Origin: Sympetrum striolatum
Taxonomy: Eukaryota > Arthropoda > Insecta > Odonata > Libellulidae
DNA length: 64,000 nucleotides
Direction: 5' to 3'
NCBI GenBank assembly: GCA_947579665.1
Contig: OX388350.1
Span: 29,111,393 to 29,175,392, forward strand
Below are positions 22,721-34,150 of this stretch, piece by piece (the stretch's first letter is position 1; each line of letters opens with the position of its first letter). The translations under genes were made by a program, and so were the position numbers. The notes beneath the pieces are model-generated. The model was not told where the DNA came from. It made no database searches and saw nothing but the letters and a program-made list of their open reading frames with translations.

Positions 22721-23880
22721 ATAGTAGTTGGACACCAGTACTAATAGTAGTCTCAGTTTGCAGTAGTGGCTAGATCGTTTCCTTTCATTGTACTCCTATA
22801 GGAACAATTAAGACGGTGATCGAGGATAAACTTTCGCTGAATGAAATTACTGCTTTGGTGACGCTTACCTCGTTCAGTCGAGCTACATTAAGTACTCGTT
22901 ATTGGACGATCCTCTGAAATTTTGCAAAATATTTCTGTTTTACTACTCGTACGGGAATCACGATTATTCTTCACGTCCTTACTAGACGCAGTACAACTTT
23001 TTCCGGTAAATTAATTTTCGTTATATAATTCAAACATTTAAAGTCTCAAGTTCTTAAGAATAGGAAGAAAGACTTGAATATATAATATATTTAATTGACA
23101 GTATTCGGTAATATAATTAAACTACTTAATAATTAATATACTTAATACTCATTACACAATTTACGATTTATGACAATAAGAGAATATTTTTCCAACCTTT
23201 TGGTGCAGTAGGTAGTTCTGATTCTATATAGGCAGATGTTCCCATCTGTCTCTTGAATACAAAATCACCCAGACAAATTTAGATAATCTCCTAATATGCT
23301 GTGCCAATTGTGATGTAGCGTAAAATCTCTCGAATGTAAGTAAAATCCAGTTTTTTCATCGAATACTTGTATTCAAATGTCTACCTGTTCACAAGTATAG
23401 AAGGTGTGATAAATGGGCTCAATATATTAATTTAATTTACATAATCTATTGTAGGGTGTATAATTATGTAATCTATACTCTAAGAGCTTTAATTAAATTT
23501 TACATAAACTAAAACTCAGGCAGCTTTCAGCAGAATATGACTATGATTTATAAAATTATATTAAAATAATAATTACGTTAAGGTTTTTGAAGGTGGAGGT
23601 GAATTGAGAAAGTCCAGAGCGATCAGGGGTCATATAATAAAAAACATGCGGGTTGATTTAAGCAAAATTTATAACATTAACTTTTGTCCCTCTTCCTTTC
23701 TTGCATGTTGGCGGTGTTTTATACAGGTATTCCGACATCACTTACACGACATGTCAATCATGTCGTTACTAACGCCAATTCTCCATCCGCTTTTCAGTAA
23801 CTCCTCTCATGCTGCTCATCCGATTATACCATTCACCAAAAATCGGATCTTCTCCGTACCTCACGAACTTTGGTTTGCTA
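22721..23880. other. AT-rich non-coding stretch
   Basis: Nothing specific seen. Confidence 0.5.
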
Positions 23881-24420
23881 GAATGACAGAAGAGGATGGA
23901 TCAGGTTACAGAGTAGAAGCAGAGTGGGGACAGAGAGAGGACAGAAGGTGGGCCTCACCATGAGCAAACAGTTCTCTGCTCACACAACAGTAGCTCCGGC
24001 GTCGAGATGAAAGACACAGGCGCCGCTCTAGGGCCCCTGACTGGTTTAGGGCCCAATAAATGGACCGAAGGGGGCGGTATCGAAGTCACCGAGGGGGTAC
24101 GAGATTAGGACCCCGGAGGAGGGAGTTCTTCTCACGTAACGGATAAGCAGCGGAATGGTCGCAGGGGCTCACTGGAAGGTTTGGGCCTCATTAAGGGTTC
24201 GCTCGCAATCTCGGTAACGGAACCAGCAAGTTTCCGGTTCCGTTTGTCCTATGCCTTTGGCTGGCGGTCATTTACTCCTGTCGCTTTGTCACCACTCACG
24301 ATTTATGGCCGTATTTTCGTCTGCGGGATCGATAGCCGTTCGGACATCACGTGCTTTCCACTGAAATCGTCAGATCAAGTGGGAGGTTCACGTTTGCAGC
24401 TGTTGCCGTAAATTTGGAGA
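23881..24420. other. GC-richer patch
   Basis: G+C-rich. The 119-codon frame beginning at 23604 runs into it and a 76-codon frame lies at 24181; neither has recognisable features. Confidence 0.35.
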
Positions 24421-24550
24421 ATATGTGGAAGGGGGCAATTAAAGTTGCTCTACAATATGAGATCTAACGTGGAATATATTTACCTTTGGTACTGGTTTTG
24501 GAGTTATTGATAAGTTAACCGTTAGGGGAAATCGGTGCATTTATCTAGAG

Positions 24551-24910
24551 CAGTGGTTCTTCACCGAAGGAAGGGGCACTTCAGGGTTTGCAAGAGAAGT
24601 TTCTAAATTTTTATTGAAATTTACCACCAAACCGCTAATCAGAAAAAAATTAGCTATTTAAAATTGTATTTAGTTGGACCCTTTATTGGCTAGGTTAAAG
24701 GGTCTAGCTAACTGATAAATGTAGGTTTTCTTTTATAATACATTTTAAATAGTATGTATTGTTAACGTTTTAACTTGTTTATTCAATAAATCAATTAACT
24801 AGCTATAAATTTATTTTCCTAAATAAAAACAGAAACATATTTTTCAAGGGGAGAGAAGTTATTTTCAGATTCAAGGGGGTGCTGACGATTAAAAAGGTTA
24901 AGAACGATTG
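24551..24910. mobile_element. Possible decayed hAT-like MITE
   Basis: The left end CAGTGGTTCTTCACC and the inverted right end (CAATCGTTCTTAACC on the minus strand) match at 12 of 15 positions. Both are followed inward by a GGGGCAC or related C-rich block, as in hAT elements that begin CAGTGGTTCT. I cannot find a matching 8-bp duplication outside the ends, so this is tentative. It contains a short stretch (24668-24697) with the CCCTTTATTGGC motif of family A. Confidence 0.45.
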
Positions 24911-26610
24911 CATAAGATCTTTCTAATAATACGCTCAATTCCTATTAAACTGTGATTGTTATTTACAGAATTATAATTAATGATTTATTATAATAGCTCT
25001 TCTTCTAGTCGCATCAAATATTCAAGAGCCCTCCTTACTAACCTTATCACCTTATAGTAAAATCTCACGGTCGAGATATAATCAGTCTCAAACTTCCAAC
25101 TCACTTTTCTCCTACGTAAATCATAATTCTGAACCTCGATACATATAATCAAAATCGAAGAGCACAGTACACGACCAATACACAGGGGAAAATCACCAAA
25201 TGTACTTACAAATTCATAGGAATATATAAATAAAACTTTCCTTTCGTTACCACTACGCACTAAAATACACATCCTCCTCTAATTCAAAAGTCTCCTTCCT
25301 AATCAACTTTCTAAGATTCCACTCCAAACAACTCCTTCGGGAACAAAATTATAAGTACCTACATCAGTACCATCTGGTCCATTTTTATTTACCCATATTC
25401 TCCTTATGATTCCTTCCACCATCCTCCGATTCTTGCTGTGCTTTCTTTTGTTGTGTTCTGTCAAAATTTGTGAATTTTATAGCTTATTTTTCTCCCATTT
25501 GTTATTTTATGTAATTTAATTTTATTAAACTTTATTGTATATTTATCGGTAAATTGAAAGATGGGCCTTCCCATTTTCAATTTAAAGTCCTTTACCTTTG
25601 TGTTTGTAAAGAAATCACTGAGTCAAAATTAATAACTATTAAATGATACTTCTGTGGAAGATTCCATACAAATATGGTAGAAAAACATCCTTGTTTTCAG
25701 TAAGAAGATGTCGTACGCAAACAACTCTGTCATTTATCAATTTCAAATTTACAATTTTATCATATTATTCTGATACCGTTGCTTCTGTTGAATTCTCTTG
25801 GACTACATTTGTCAATAATCATGAGAAGGAAAATAAATTATTGCAAAAAAAGTAATTAGTAAAAAAGTAATTACCAGATATCATATCCAGTGGAAGTTTA
25901 TTAATGATATCTCTTGCAGCAATCTAGGGATGCCCAGTGATGTCCGGACTAGCTAATACTTGAAGCTTTCTTTGGTTCATTTTAGAGAGAATTCACGCAG
26001 TAAAACTTAAACGATACAATGCTGATATGGTACAAAATTCGATGCGTTTGTATGCAATTCTTCGTCTTAGTCAATGAATTAAAGGATATGCATGAATCGT
26101 ACGTTTTTTTCTTTCTCCAAGGCTGTACTTTGTATGTTACCTATTAACAGTCACTCCTTAGTCCAACAACCATTGCAATCAATCTATTTCAGGTCATGAT
26201 TCGTGTTGGTAGAACTTAAATAATTTTATTACATACTTTAATTACAAGACGTGCGGCGGAGTAAGGTAAACATACGTAAGGAATGGACTCATAGAAACCA
26301 ATATAGAAGTAAACTCATTGTAGTGACGTGGGTGAGTTTTAGTTGCCCTTAGGGCAAGTACCGTATATTCTGTGGATCCTTGCAAGGGCTCACTTTTGGG
26401 ACTCCCTCGGACCTCAGGTAATGCGGGGGTTGCGGTGATGTCCGCTATGCTGAGTTATATGAATCATTCATTGAAAACTTTGAATTTCCAGGACTCGTAA
26501 CCATCCTAGTCTTTAGAGGGCGGCAAATTTATTTCTGCACATCTGAATAGGAGTTTGTTTTTCATAAATACTCTACTAAACTACTTCCATTCTCCAAACT
26601 ATATATTAAT
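24911..26610. other. AT-rich non-coding stretch
   Basis: Contains a 94-codon minus-strand frame (24988) and a 70-codon plus-strand frame (25643) without recognisable features. Nothing else noted. Confidence 0.5.
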
Positions 26611-27122
26611 CGGCGGCAGCGATCGCAGATTAAAAATAAAAGAGCGTGACCAGAAAACCGATGTGGTGAAATATTATTTTATCCATAGAGGTATAAGGGA
26701 ATGGAATGTATTACCTGGAGAACTTCTCAATCCAATGCTGGATAAAAAAATTTGCTTAAAAGATTATAAAATTAAATCTTTGTATATATGTATGTATAAT
26801 ATATAGTTTTAATCTCTTTTTAATCTTTAGAATTAGAAAGTAGTTCCAGGTAGTGCAGTATATTATGTAGTAGAAATTCATACAGTCAACTGTATCTGTG
26901 TTTGGTGGAGGTGTTCGTACATTATATATTTGACTTATTGTACTAAATGGGCTTATTGTTATTGATAAGATGTGCACTGTCTAAGGGATGTTTTTGTGTG
27001 GGTTCGCCTCCCATCCTTGGGTGAATTCTGGACAGATTGTATTGCTATCTCACTATATCCCTCTCGACCGTTACCGCCTGGTAATCACACCAAATTACAC
27101 CGTATACATTAAATGAATAAAT
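26611..27122 (+). pseudogene. LINE 3' end (C-terminus plus 3' UTR)
   Basis: The coding part, 26611-26806, includes RLKIKERDQKTDVVKYYF then HRGIREWNVLPGE, the conserved last segment of CR1-like and related non-LTR retrotransposon proteins. A stop follows the frame, then about 315 bases of 3' UTR that match the 3' UTR of the LINE at 55841, including a GGACAGATTGT versus GGCAGATTGT block and the terminal ATGAATAAA. It is 5'-truncated, as LINE copies usually are. No endonuclease or reverse-transcriptase catalytic region is present. Confidence 0.75.
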
Positions 27123-28021
27123 TATATAACTTTTATTTCCTTGAAGAAAAGACTGTCCATTTTTCGCGCCATATAACTCTACCGCAAATGCAAGGATATT
27201 AAGTAAACTTTTAAGTAGATTCACTATCTTTAGAGAGTTTTGTTATCATGCGAGTAGCAAAAGGTAATTATAAGCACTTCTTGCAGATTTTTACCTCGAT
27301 GAAATTTTCTAAATAGTCTCTACATTTATCGAGCGATCATCAAAGGACATGCCGCTTGCTCTTATCTAAAATAACCTCATGCTTTTCTGAGAATTATTCC
27401 ATCGTTTACTGCTTTTGGAGAGAAGTTTCCTCTAAATTAAGTGCATAGCACGCTTCCTTCATTGTACCAGAATCATTTCTATTTAAAATTAAGTCGTATT
27501 TACATAGATTTTAATATTAAAACATTTCAACCAAAGCAATATACTTGTGACGCAGTGGCATTATTTGTTGATACAACCCCTTCCTTCTGTTCCTTCTGCT
27601 AGAAAGACACACTCGCAAAATGTGCCGATCATCCATTTTTCGGAGCTAGTCAAAATGTTTGAACATACGTTGTAATCTAGACGGCAGGAGTTTATTTTTT
27701 CGTCTCCCGAACCTTTTTCCAAATCCGATTCCATTTCCCTCTTATCTATCGCTTAGCAAGTAACACGGGATTTCCATCAGTTCTACTGACATCTGTATCA
27801 ATAACCGCCTCCTTTGTATGCCTTGCTGCAAACTACGTACTCTGCCGCTTTGATGTGGAAAATCCCGTTAAAAAATAGTTTCATTCAGTCACAAATCAGT
27901 ACCTATCCCTTATAATTGCCAAAATTGGAAAGTAATTTTCAGATGCAATTTAATTTAGGGCGTTATGGAAGGTAGGTTTCTGCCTCCATATTCTGATGAA
28001 TGGAATATTTTCATTTTTCAT
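27123..28021. other. AT-rich non-coding stretch
   Basis: Nothing specific seen. Confidence 0.5.
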
Positions 28022-28332
28022 TTGGTACAGGATAGAAAAATAGAGATCTTTCATTCTCTTTTGTCCCAGTGTTGATCATGGCTGTGATGAAATGAAAGCT
28101 AATGAGGTATGAGTGAATAATTGCACTAATCAATGCTTCTTACTGAATGCTATGAAAAGAGTTACTCATAGAATCATTATGCTTCACTTGCTTGGGCATG
28201 TCCGGCTCATAACATTCTGGCTCAGTGAGGGAAGCAATGGCAAACCACCTCACTCCTCATCCTACCTAGTGAACCTCATTCCTCTCTGCAAGCTCTTGGT
28301 TGCTTATGCCAAAGGGATGAGGTTCTTACAAC

Positions 28333-29029
28333 TAGAGATGGGAAAATCGGTTGAAAAAACAATCGAATAGTTATTCGATTGTTTTGGCATTTATTCGATT
28401 GTTTTCATTCGATGCATTCACTCGCTTTCGTAGGCTTGACAGGGGGCAATAGTTGGTCAGGGGCAGTATCACTTGGCTGCCGGGATATCGGATCAGATAT
28501 ACATACACACGCGCCACTTCCATCCTCTCCTCTTCAACGCGTATCAAGTAAACGAGTGAAAAATCGAATAAACCGAGTGAATTTATTCGATTGTTTTTAG
28601 TGAGTGGAAAAAAATCGAATAAATCTATTCAATTGTTTTTAGTGAGTGAAGAATATCGAATAAATCTTTTCGATTGTTTTTAGTGAGTGGAAAAAATCGA
28701 ATAAATCTATTCGATTGTTTCAAGCGAGTGATTCACTCGTTTAGAGGAAGTGAGTGAAAAATCGAATAGATTTATTCGATATTCTTCACTCACTAAAAAC
28801 AATTGAATAGATTTATTCGATTTTTTTCCACTCACTAAAAACAATCGAATAGATTTATTCGTTTTTTCCACTCACTAAAAACAATCGTATAGATTCATTC
28901 GATTTTTTCCACTCACTCAATACAATCGAATAAATTCACTCGGTTAGGATTGAGTGAAAAATCGAAACGCTTTATTCGAATAATTCGATTGAAGCAAACA
29001 ACCGAATTATTCGATTGTTCCCACCTCTG
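28333..29029. mobile_element. 697-bp hAT-like non-autonomous element
   Basis: Flanked by the perfect 8-bp duplication CTTACAAC (28325-28332 and 29030-29037), the size used by hAT transposases. The ends are TAGAGATGGGAA and, inverted, CAGAGGTGGGAA, which fit the hAT terminal pattern. Just inside both ends are runs of AATCGAATA-type sequence. The interior holds a large inverted array of 41-bp units and a GC-richer 130-bp segment (about 28430-28560). No transposase frame exists. The paralogous repeat at 48801 has the empty site, confirming both borders. Three open frames in this element are by-products of the array. Confidence 0.93.
28548..28945. repeat. Inverted array of 41-bp units inside the hAT-like element
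   Basis: Left of about 28730, four head-to-tail units carry CGAATAAATCTATTCGATTG then TTTTTAGTGAGTGG. Right of about 28745, about five units run in the opposite direction. One left unit (with GAAGAATAT) and one right unit are exact reverse complements, and the first left unit pairs with the last right unit. The middle units do not pair one to one, so unit number differs between arms. Each unit is itself partly palindromic (AATCGAATA...TATTCGATT). Confidence 0.9.
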
Positions 29030-29069
29030 CTTACAACCGGCCTTTGGGCTGAATACTTTACAGACAGAT

Positions 29070-31632
29070 CGAAGGTTGAAGAGCTTATTTACCAAGTACG
29101 TTTCTGTTTATTTGGGTGTAAATCCGCGGAATTTCGTGCCGTTGGGTATTAAGACTCGTAGCAATTTTGATATACGGTTACTGATAACGGTTATTGCGTA
29201 TGATTCATCCTTTTACACGAGGACATTGACTCTTCAGAGGAGATTACTTATGGTGACTTTAGAAATCATTCACCCCTCAGAATTAACTGGCATTTTAGAG
29301 TGAAGTAACGGAGAAAATCATCACTATCATTGATAACGAAGGGTGCATTTCTCCTTTCTAAATTCACCGAGGAAATATATGCTAGTATGGTAAATGGAGC
29401 ATTTTCCTTCTACGGTTTTAAAGAAAATAATTTTTGTGGTTCTGTCTTGATAGTTATTTATACTGCTACATTTAGAAATATGTTAGAGATAAGGGAATTA
29501 CATAGATTCTCTTATTGGTCGTACAAAATATTGAGCAAAAATTAAATATTGGAGGCATTCTTTGTCGTATTTGATTGTATTTCGATGTAGAAATATATTC
29601 TTGTGAATCTTGTGCTTATTTCCAAAAGTGGCACTGATTTAGAAAACTTAAAGATATTTGCATCTTGATGGCAAAAAATTTTCAAACAGATTTCTCACCA
29701 TACATGAATAATGAATACACATTGTGATTTACATATATTCAATCAATGTTTTCTTCACTTCGTTTATGGTTGTAAGGACAACTTCTCGGTGAAAAATTGC
29801 TCTGTCTGAGGTTGCACTATAGTTTTCATTGTTTTCATGAGCCTTTTATAACATGGAATTGTTCATCTCCCAGCGTAAAGTCGTAACAGATGAAGTTGAG
29901 ATTCATTATTCTGGATGAATTATTCATTTGAGACCTGAATCCGTATGAAATTTATCGCAGGAAATAACTGTTCATGTCGGTAAAGACTCGGACTAAATCT
30001 AGCCACTTGCAGAGGGCAATCAGATGTTAGGATGTCCAGAGTATCAATTCTCACACTACATTAACTAGCGCTATATTTTAAATTTTTTTACGTCATGCTG
30101 TTGGATGCATTTGTTAGAATTTCTGTAGTTGTGCTATCTGACCTTGTTTAAATACAAAGACCAATAAACGAATACCCCGGCTACAACAGTCGTTTCACTT
30201 ATTTCGATTCCTCCCAACGTTACACCTGGATCCTCGCCTCCCACTTTTATTGCTCTCTTCGACTCTTGCATCCGCTTGCCCTTCATTTGATCAAATCGGA
30301 GTCGGTCTCACCTCTTTCAAGGTCCCACTTTTTCCTGGAAAAAATGTTCTAATACATTTTTTTGGATAAATTATTATATAACGGTGGATAAAACAATCTA
30401 AGGAACAAAAGTTGCATAAAATATTCTGTGAAACGTTTTCTTAGTTATTTCCACAATTATGCAGTTTCAACAAGTAACGGCTTCACAGTCAATTTTATTA
30501 TTATCTAATATTGCAAACTCGTTTTTGAAATTATTTTATATATATATGATATATTATGATACTTTTGTATTTATTTTATGAAAATTGTTAGCATACAAGC
30601 TTACAAAGTTTACGCATAGATCCGGACGTATTTTATTTTGGCTCTCTGGAAGAGCTCTCGTTTTTTCGTCCCATTTAGTTGTTTTTAAAGTGTCTCTAAC
30701 TTATCATTAGTTTAGTTCTGAATAATATCTGTGTTCATATGTAATAATCTTAATATCATTTTCAGTGAGGTAATTTTCCTTAAACGTTTAACCACTAACA
30801 AAACAATGCAGTAAATGAATAATGAGAATGAATTAAAAGAATACGGAATATAATGTATTCAAAACGATTTATTGAGAATTTTAGTTTAGTTTTTAAATTT
30901 TAATTTCAAAACCTCCAAAAATGCAAAATGTTTATGCTTCATTGAATATTTCATTTGATAGCTAATTGCAAATTCTTAGTTAATATCTTGACCTAAAATG
31001 TTACCACACAGTAAAACGTTTTTTCACCCAACATAGTGAAAATTCTCATTGTTTTAGTATCCAGCTTCTCTCAACTTCGATACTCTCCCAAAAATACAAA
31101 TATAAGAAGATTCTTCCGGTGTAATTAAATCGGCTTGAAAGTCATTCATTCTGTTGTTGAGAATTTCCAATTCCAATCATTTCTAACGTAATGAATGTTT
31201 AGCAGCAAAATACAAATTCCTGCTGTTTTCGTCTGGTAAAAGAAAGTAAAAATTTACTTAACACTAAACTTAAATACATTTTCTGTATTATACAGTTCTT
31301 GATTCTTCAAGCCCTTACCGAAGAATAGAAAGAAGTTACCAGTAGATGCGGTAGTTTATGTTATTAAGTGGATTCAATATTGTTATGTTTTGTATTACTT
31401 GGATATTTTTAAACGCGACGATGTGAAAACGATGAATTGACATTTTGGCCTAAAAATTAACATTAGAACCTGTGAAATGTAGTTCTTGTGATAGAGGATA
31501 TATGTGGAGTAAATGTTTTGGTGAGGGTATGTACCGGGGAGATGTCTGTTAATTAGATCTTGTTGTCGTGTTGCGGTGTTTGAATACTCTCTGTGGGTAG
31601 TGATGTCATTTTTGGAATATTTATTTGATTTA
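29070..31632. other. AT-rich non-coding stretch
   Basis: A 117-codon frame beginning at 28950 runs out of the hAT-like element into this region and is spurious. Near 30150-30300 the minus strand is open for about 50 codons in a GC-richer patch, with weak resemblance to LINE reverse transcriptase that I cannot support. Otherwise nothing. Confidence 0.5.
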
Positions 31633-31862
31633 AGTTAGTTAGTTTCACCCTTTATTGGCGAGTTTAGGCCCAAGTGGGCCTCTCTTCCACCTAGCCTCGT
31701 ATGTCGTCAGAATATGAACAAATATAATTAAATTAAAACAGAAAGACAAATTAGAGTGTGGGGAAAAATCTTTGCAACTGAAGGTTGGCAAACCCACGTT
31801 GCGGGAAAACACCCATAGAGAAGGGGGGTAAAAAAAACCGCGAAAAAACAGTAAAAAATAAC
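31633..31862 (+). repeat. Dispersed repeat family A, copy 3 (empty-site copy)
   Basis: Contains AGTTAGTTAGTTTCACCC, GGCCCAAGTGGGCCTCTC, CACCTAGCCTCGTATGTCG and the GTGTGGGGAAAAATC and GGGGGGTAAAAAAAACC blocks. At the position where copy 1 carries the 77-bp element, this copy reads ATATGAACAAATAT, that is, without an insert. An 87-codon minus-strand frame lies over it and has no family support. Confidence 0.85.
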
Positions 31863-34150
31863 AGTGTAGTTGACAATTATAAATATCATATAAAAATACA
31901 TTAAGCAATAAATTTACAGAAAAATAAGAAATATTATTTTATAAGAGAAAAATATAACATTTACTAAACCTAAGTGGGGATGAAAATTGAGATATAAAAA
32001 TCACAGATATAATGATATTTTTCTACTACTTAATATTCGTCACAGAAAAAAATTAATAAAAAAAAGGTCAGCCAGCGGCGTCCGTCGACTTTTTTCAAAT
32101 TTATCTCAGCAGAAGAGGGTGAGATGAACCTGAATATAAAGAGAGGAAGAAATGGTTATATATAAGCGGTTCATTAAAAATGGTTGGAGCTTCCACTGGA
32201 AGACATTTTACTTGCAGCATGTATAATAATAAATAAATAACACTAAACATTATGGAAATATTGAAAGTGTTTAGTAATAATGAAAATCACTATAATTAAA
32301 AGCTCATGCCTTTGTACGAAGAATTTCGCAAAGGATAATAAGATCTCTTGCACGCTTCTCATGGGTTTAGTTGCCTATTTAATTAAATATTAACACCATC
32401 CTTAGAGCTCTTTTTATACCGAATGCGATTGCCTGAATTGCGAATACATGCATTTCTCACCGAATAGAAATCCAGTCGATATTCAAATGAGGAATACAGT
32501 TACGAGAATGGTCTCAGAAGTTTCTTTTCTGCAGAAACCTCATCTGAGTGCGTCTCTTTCTCCAAATGCTATCTTTGTCCCTCCGAGAATGGGTCCCCAT
32601 TCCAGACTGACCCGCACCCACGCAACCGTTAGGCAGGACACCGAAATTGCCTATAGTTTTATTGGGACAACAACCCACGGCACAAACAACACTGTAGCAA
32701 AGGTCTTCGGTAATATTTTCCGCAGGGCGTTCACCCCAGGGCTCTTACTTGGTCTCATACACCGGTAAGAGGGTAAAAGAAACGGTACTCCTCAAACTAC
32801 TCCCATTTGTACGCACCCTAATCCCTTCTCCGGAATGCTGTAACTAAATGCGCAACTAACCATAAAACGGAAACATTCCGTTTATGGCAAATGGAATCCG
32901 TCGGTTTTAAATATGCAAAATTGCTTTAAGTAGCTCTTTACTCCATTACCGTCTAATGTGGTAAAGGAAATAACAGGCTCTGACATTTTGCAAGGTTTTC
33001 CTTCGTCAGTTTGTCATATCGGCACCTAGTAAAACCGATATACTTATTTCCTGAATGTTTACTAAGCAGAATATATTCTCAGCCATTTGCCTCATACGTG
33101 AAATTTGAAAAAAAATGATTTTCATGACAAAGTTAACACACTTACTATGTCACTTGGTGGAAATTCTCTATCAAGACACTTAAAGAAATATAGTAGTAAA
33201 AGAGATGCAAGAGACGGCTATTACTAATAGTAATATATCTAGCATATTTTTTGTGTAGCTCACCAAGTAGATTTATGTAAGTGTCTTATAATTCCAAGCT
33301 CGCGAGTTCAGTTGTCCAATTAAGGAAACGTGACTCAAATTATGTTCTTTATCCGAAAACTTATCACAGGATAGCTGCGAACGTAATCATAGTAGAAATC
33401 TTGTGCAAATTCTTCCACTACGCATTGCACAGGTCCATTGCAAGGTCGGGAAATAGGTTTGCTTGCATGTTGCAAATTCTTTGGAGTGCAAACTAAAAGC
33501 ATGACCGGCGGCAGACTCTCAGCCGCCCTGGGACGGACTAATATGACCCATCCCTGCCACACACATGCTCAGTATTGGACATAAATTCGTGTTCGCGATC
33601 TTTGACAGTTAAAACTATTAGTATATGTATTATGATATTTCAGATATTTCAGAGGTTTTATTGTTAGCGGATTTTACTTTTCGGGGCCTTTGGCGTTTAA
33701 AGATATCACTAAATATTTTTCTGTTATTAATTAAGACTTGTTAAGTCACATTAAGAGTTAAAAAAGTTCCAAATAGCCATTGTTTGCCAAGTATTGGTTG
33801 TCTTTCATTTAGAAGTATTTCTGATATACTTGTTAAGTTTTTTCTGTTCTTCATTGTTATTTTTAATCCGAATTAGAGTCGTAGGTCACTATTTTTCACT
33901 TCTTTTACAACACTATTTTTAATATTTTGACATATAGGGAAAAATTAATTTAGTTGGATGTAGAGTTTCTAAAATTTAGATGGAAGGAAAGCGTCATTCA
34001 AGATATAAGCAGCGTTTTACCGCCCCCTGATGAGACTATCTCACTCGCTTACCGTCAGAAGGCCCTGACTAAAAGTTTCTAGTTATAGGACAGCATCCTT
34101 ATATATCCAAGTCAAATTTGTGAAGTGATTAAAAGAGTTCCTGCTGTAAC
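31863..34150. other. AT-rich stretch with a GC-richer patch
   Basis: About 32560-32830 is GC-richer and lies under a 106-codon frame (32448) with no recognisable domain. At 33138-33284 the sequence CACTTACTATGTCACTTGGTG is roughly mirrored as an inverted copy about 100 bases on, a weak possible hairpin. Frames at 33281 (+) and 33335 (-) oppose each other and are not convincing. Confidence 0.4.

Larger units (their letters stand above)
28022..29069 (+). repeat. Dispersed repeat family B, copy 1 (interrupted)
   Basis: Matches the reverse complement of 48801-49121 from TTGGTACAGGATAG through AGGTATGAGTG, GAGTTACTC, TGCTTCACTT, ACCTCACTCCTCATC and, after the hAT-like insert, CTTTGGGCTGA to about 29069. 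The repeat itself is about 330 bp; the remainder of the interval is the insert at 28333-29029 plus one duplicated target. The 85-codon frame at 28113 lies in this repeat and is not a gene. Class unknown. Confidence 0.8.

Noticed and set aside
28379..29303. Open frames of 60-117 codons over 28379-29303.
   Set aside because: They run through the inverted 41-bp array of the hAT-like element and across its border, so they are repeat artefacts.
30150..30300. Fifty-codon minus-strand frame with weak resemblance to a LINE reverse transcriptase.
   Set aside because: No diagnostic motif can be aligned with confidence.
33138..33284. Inverted CACTTACTATGTCACTTGGTG-like arms about 100 bases apart.
   Set aside because: The pairing has gaps and competes with another nearby pairing; no target duplication and no second copy.
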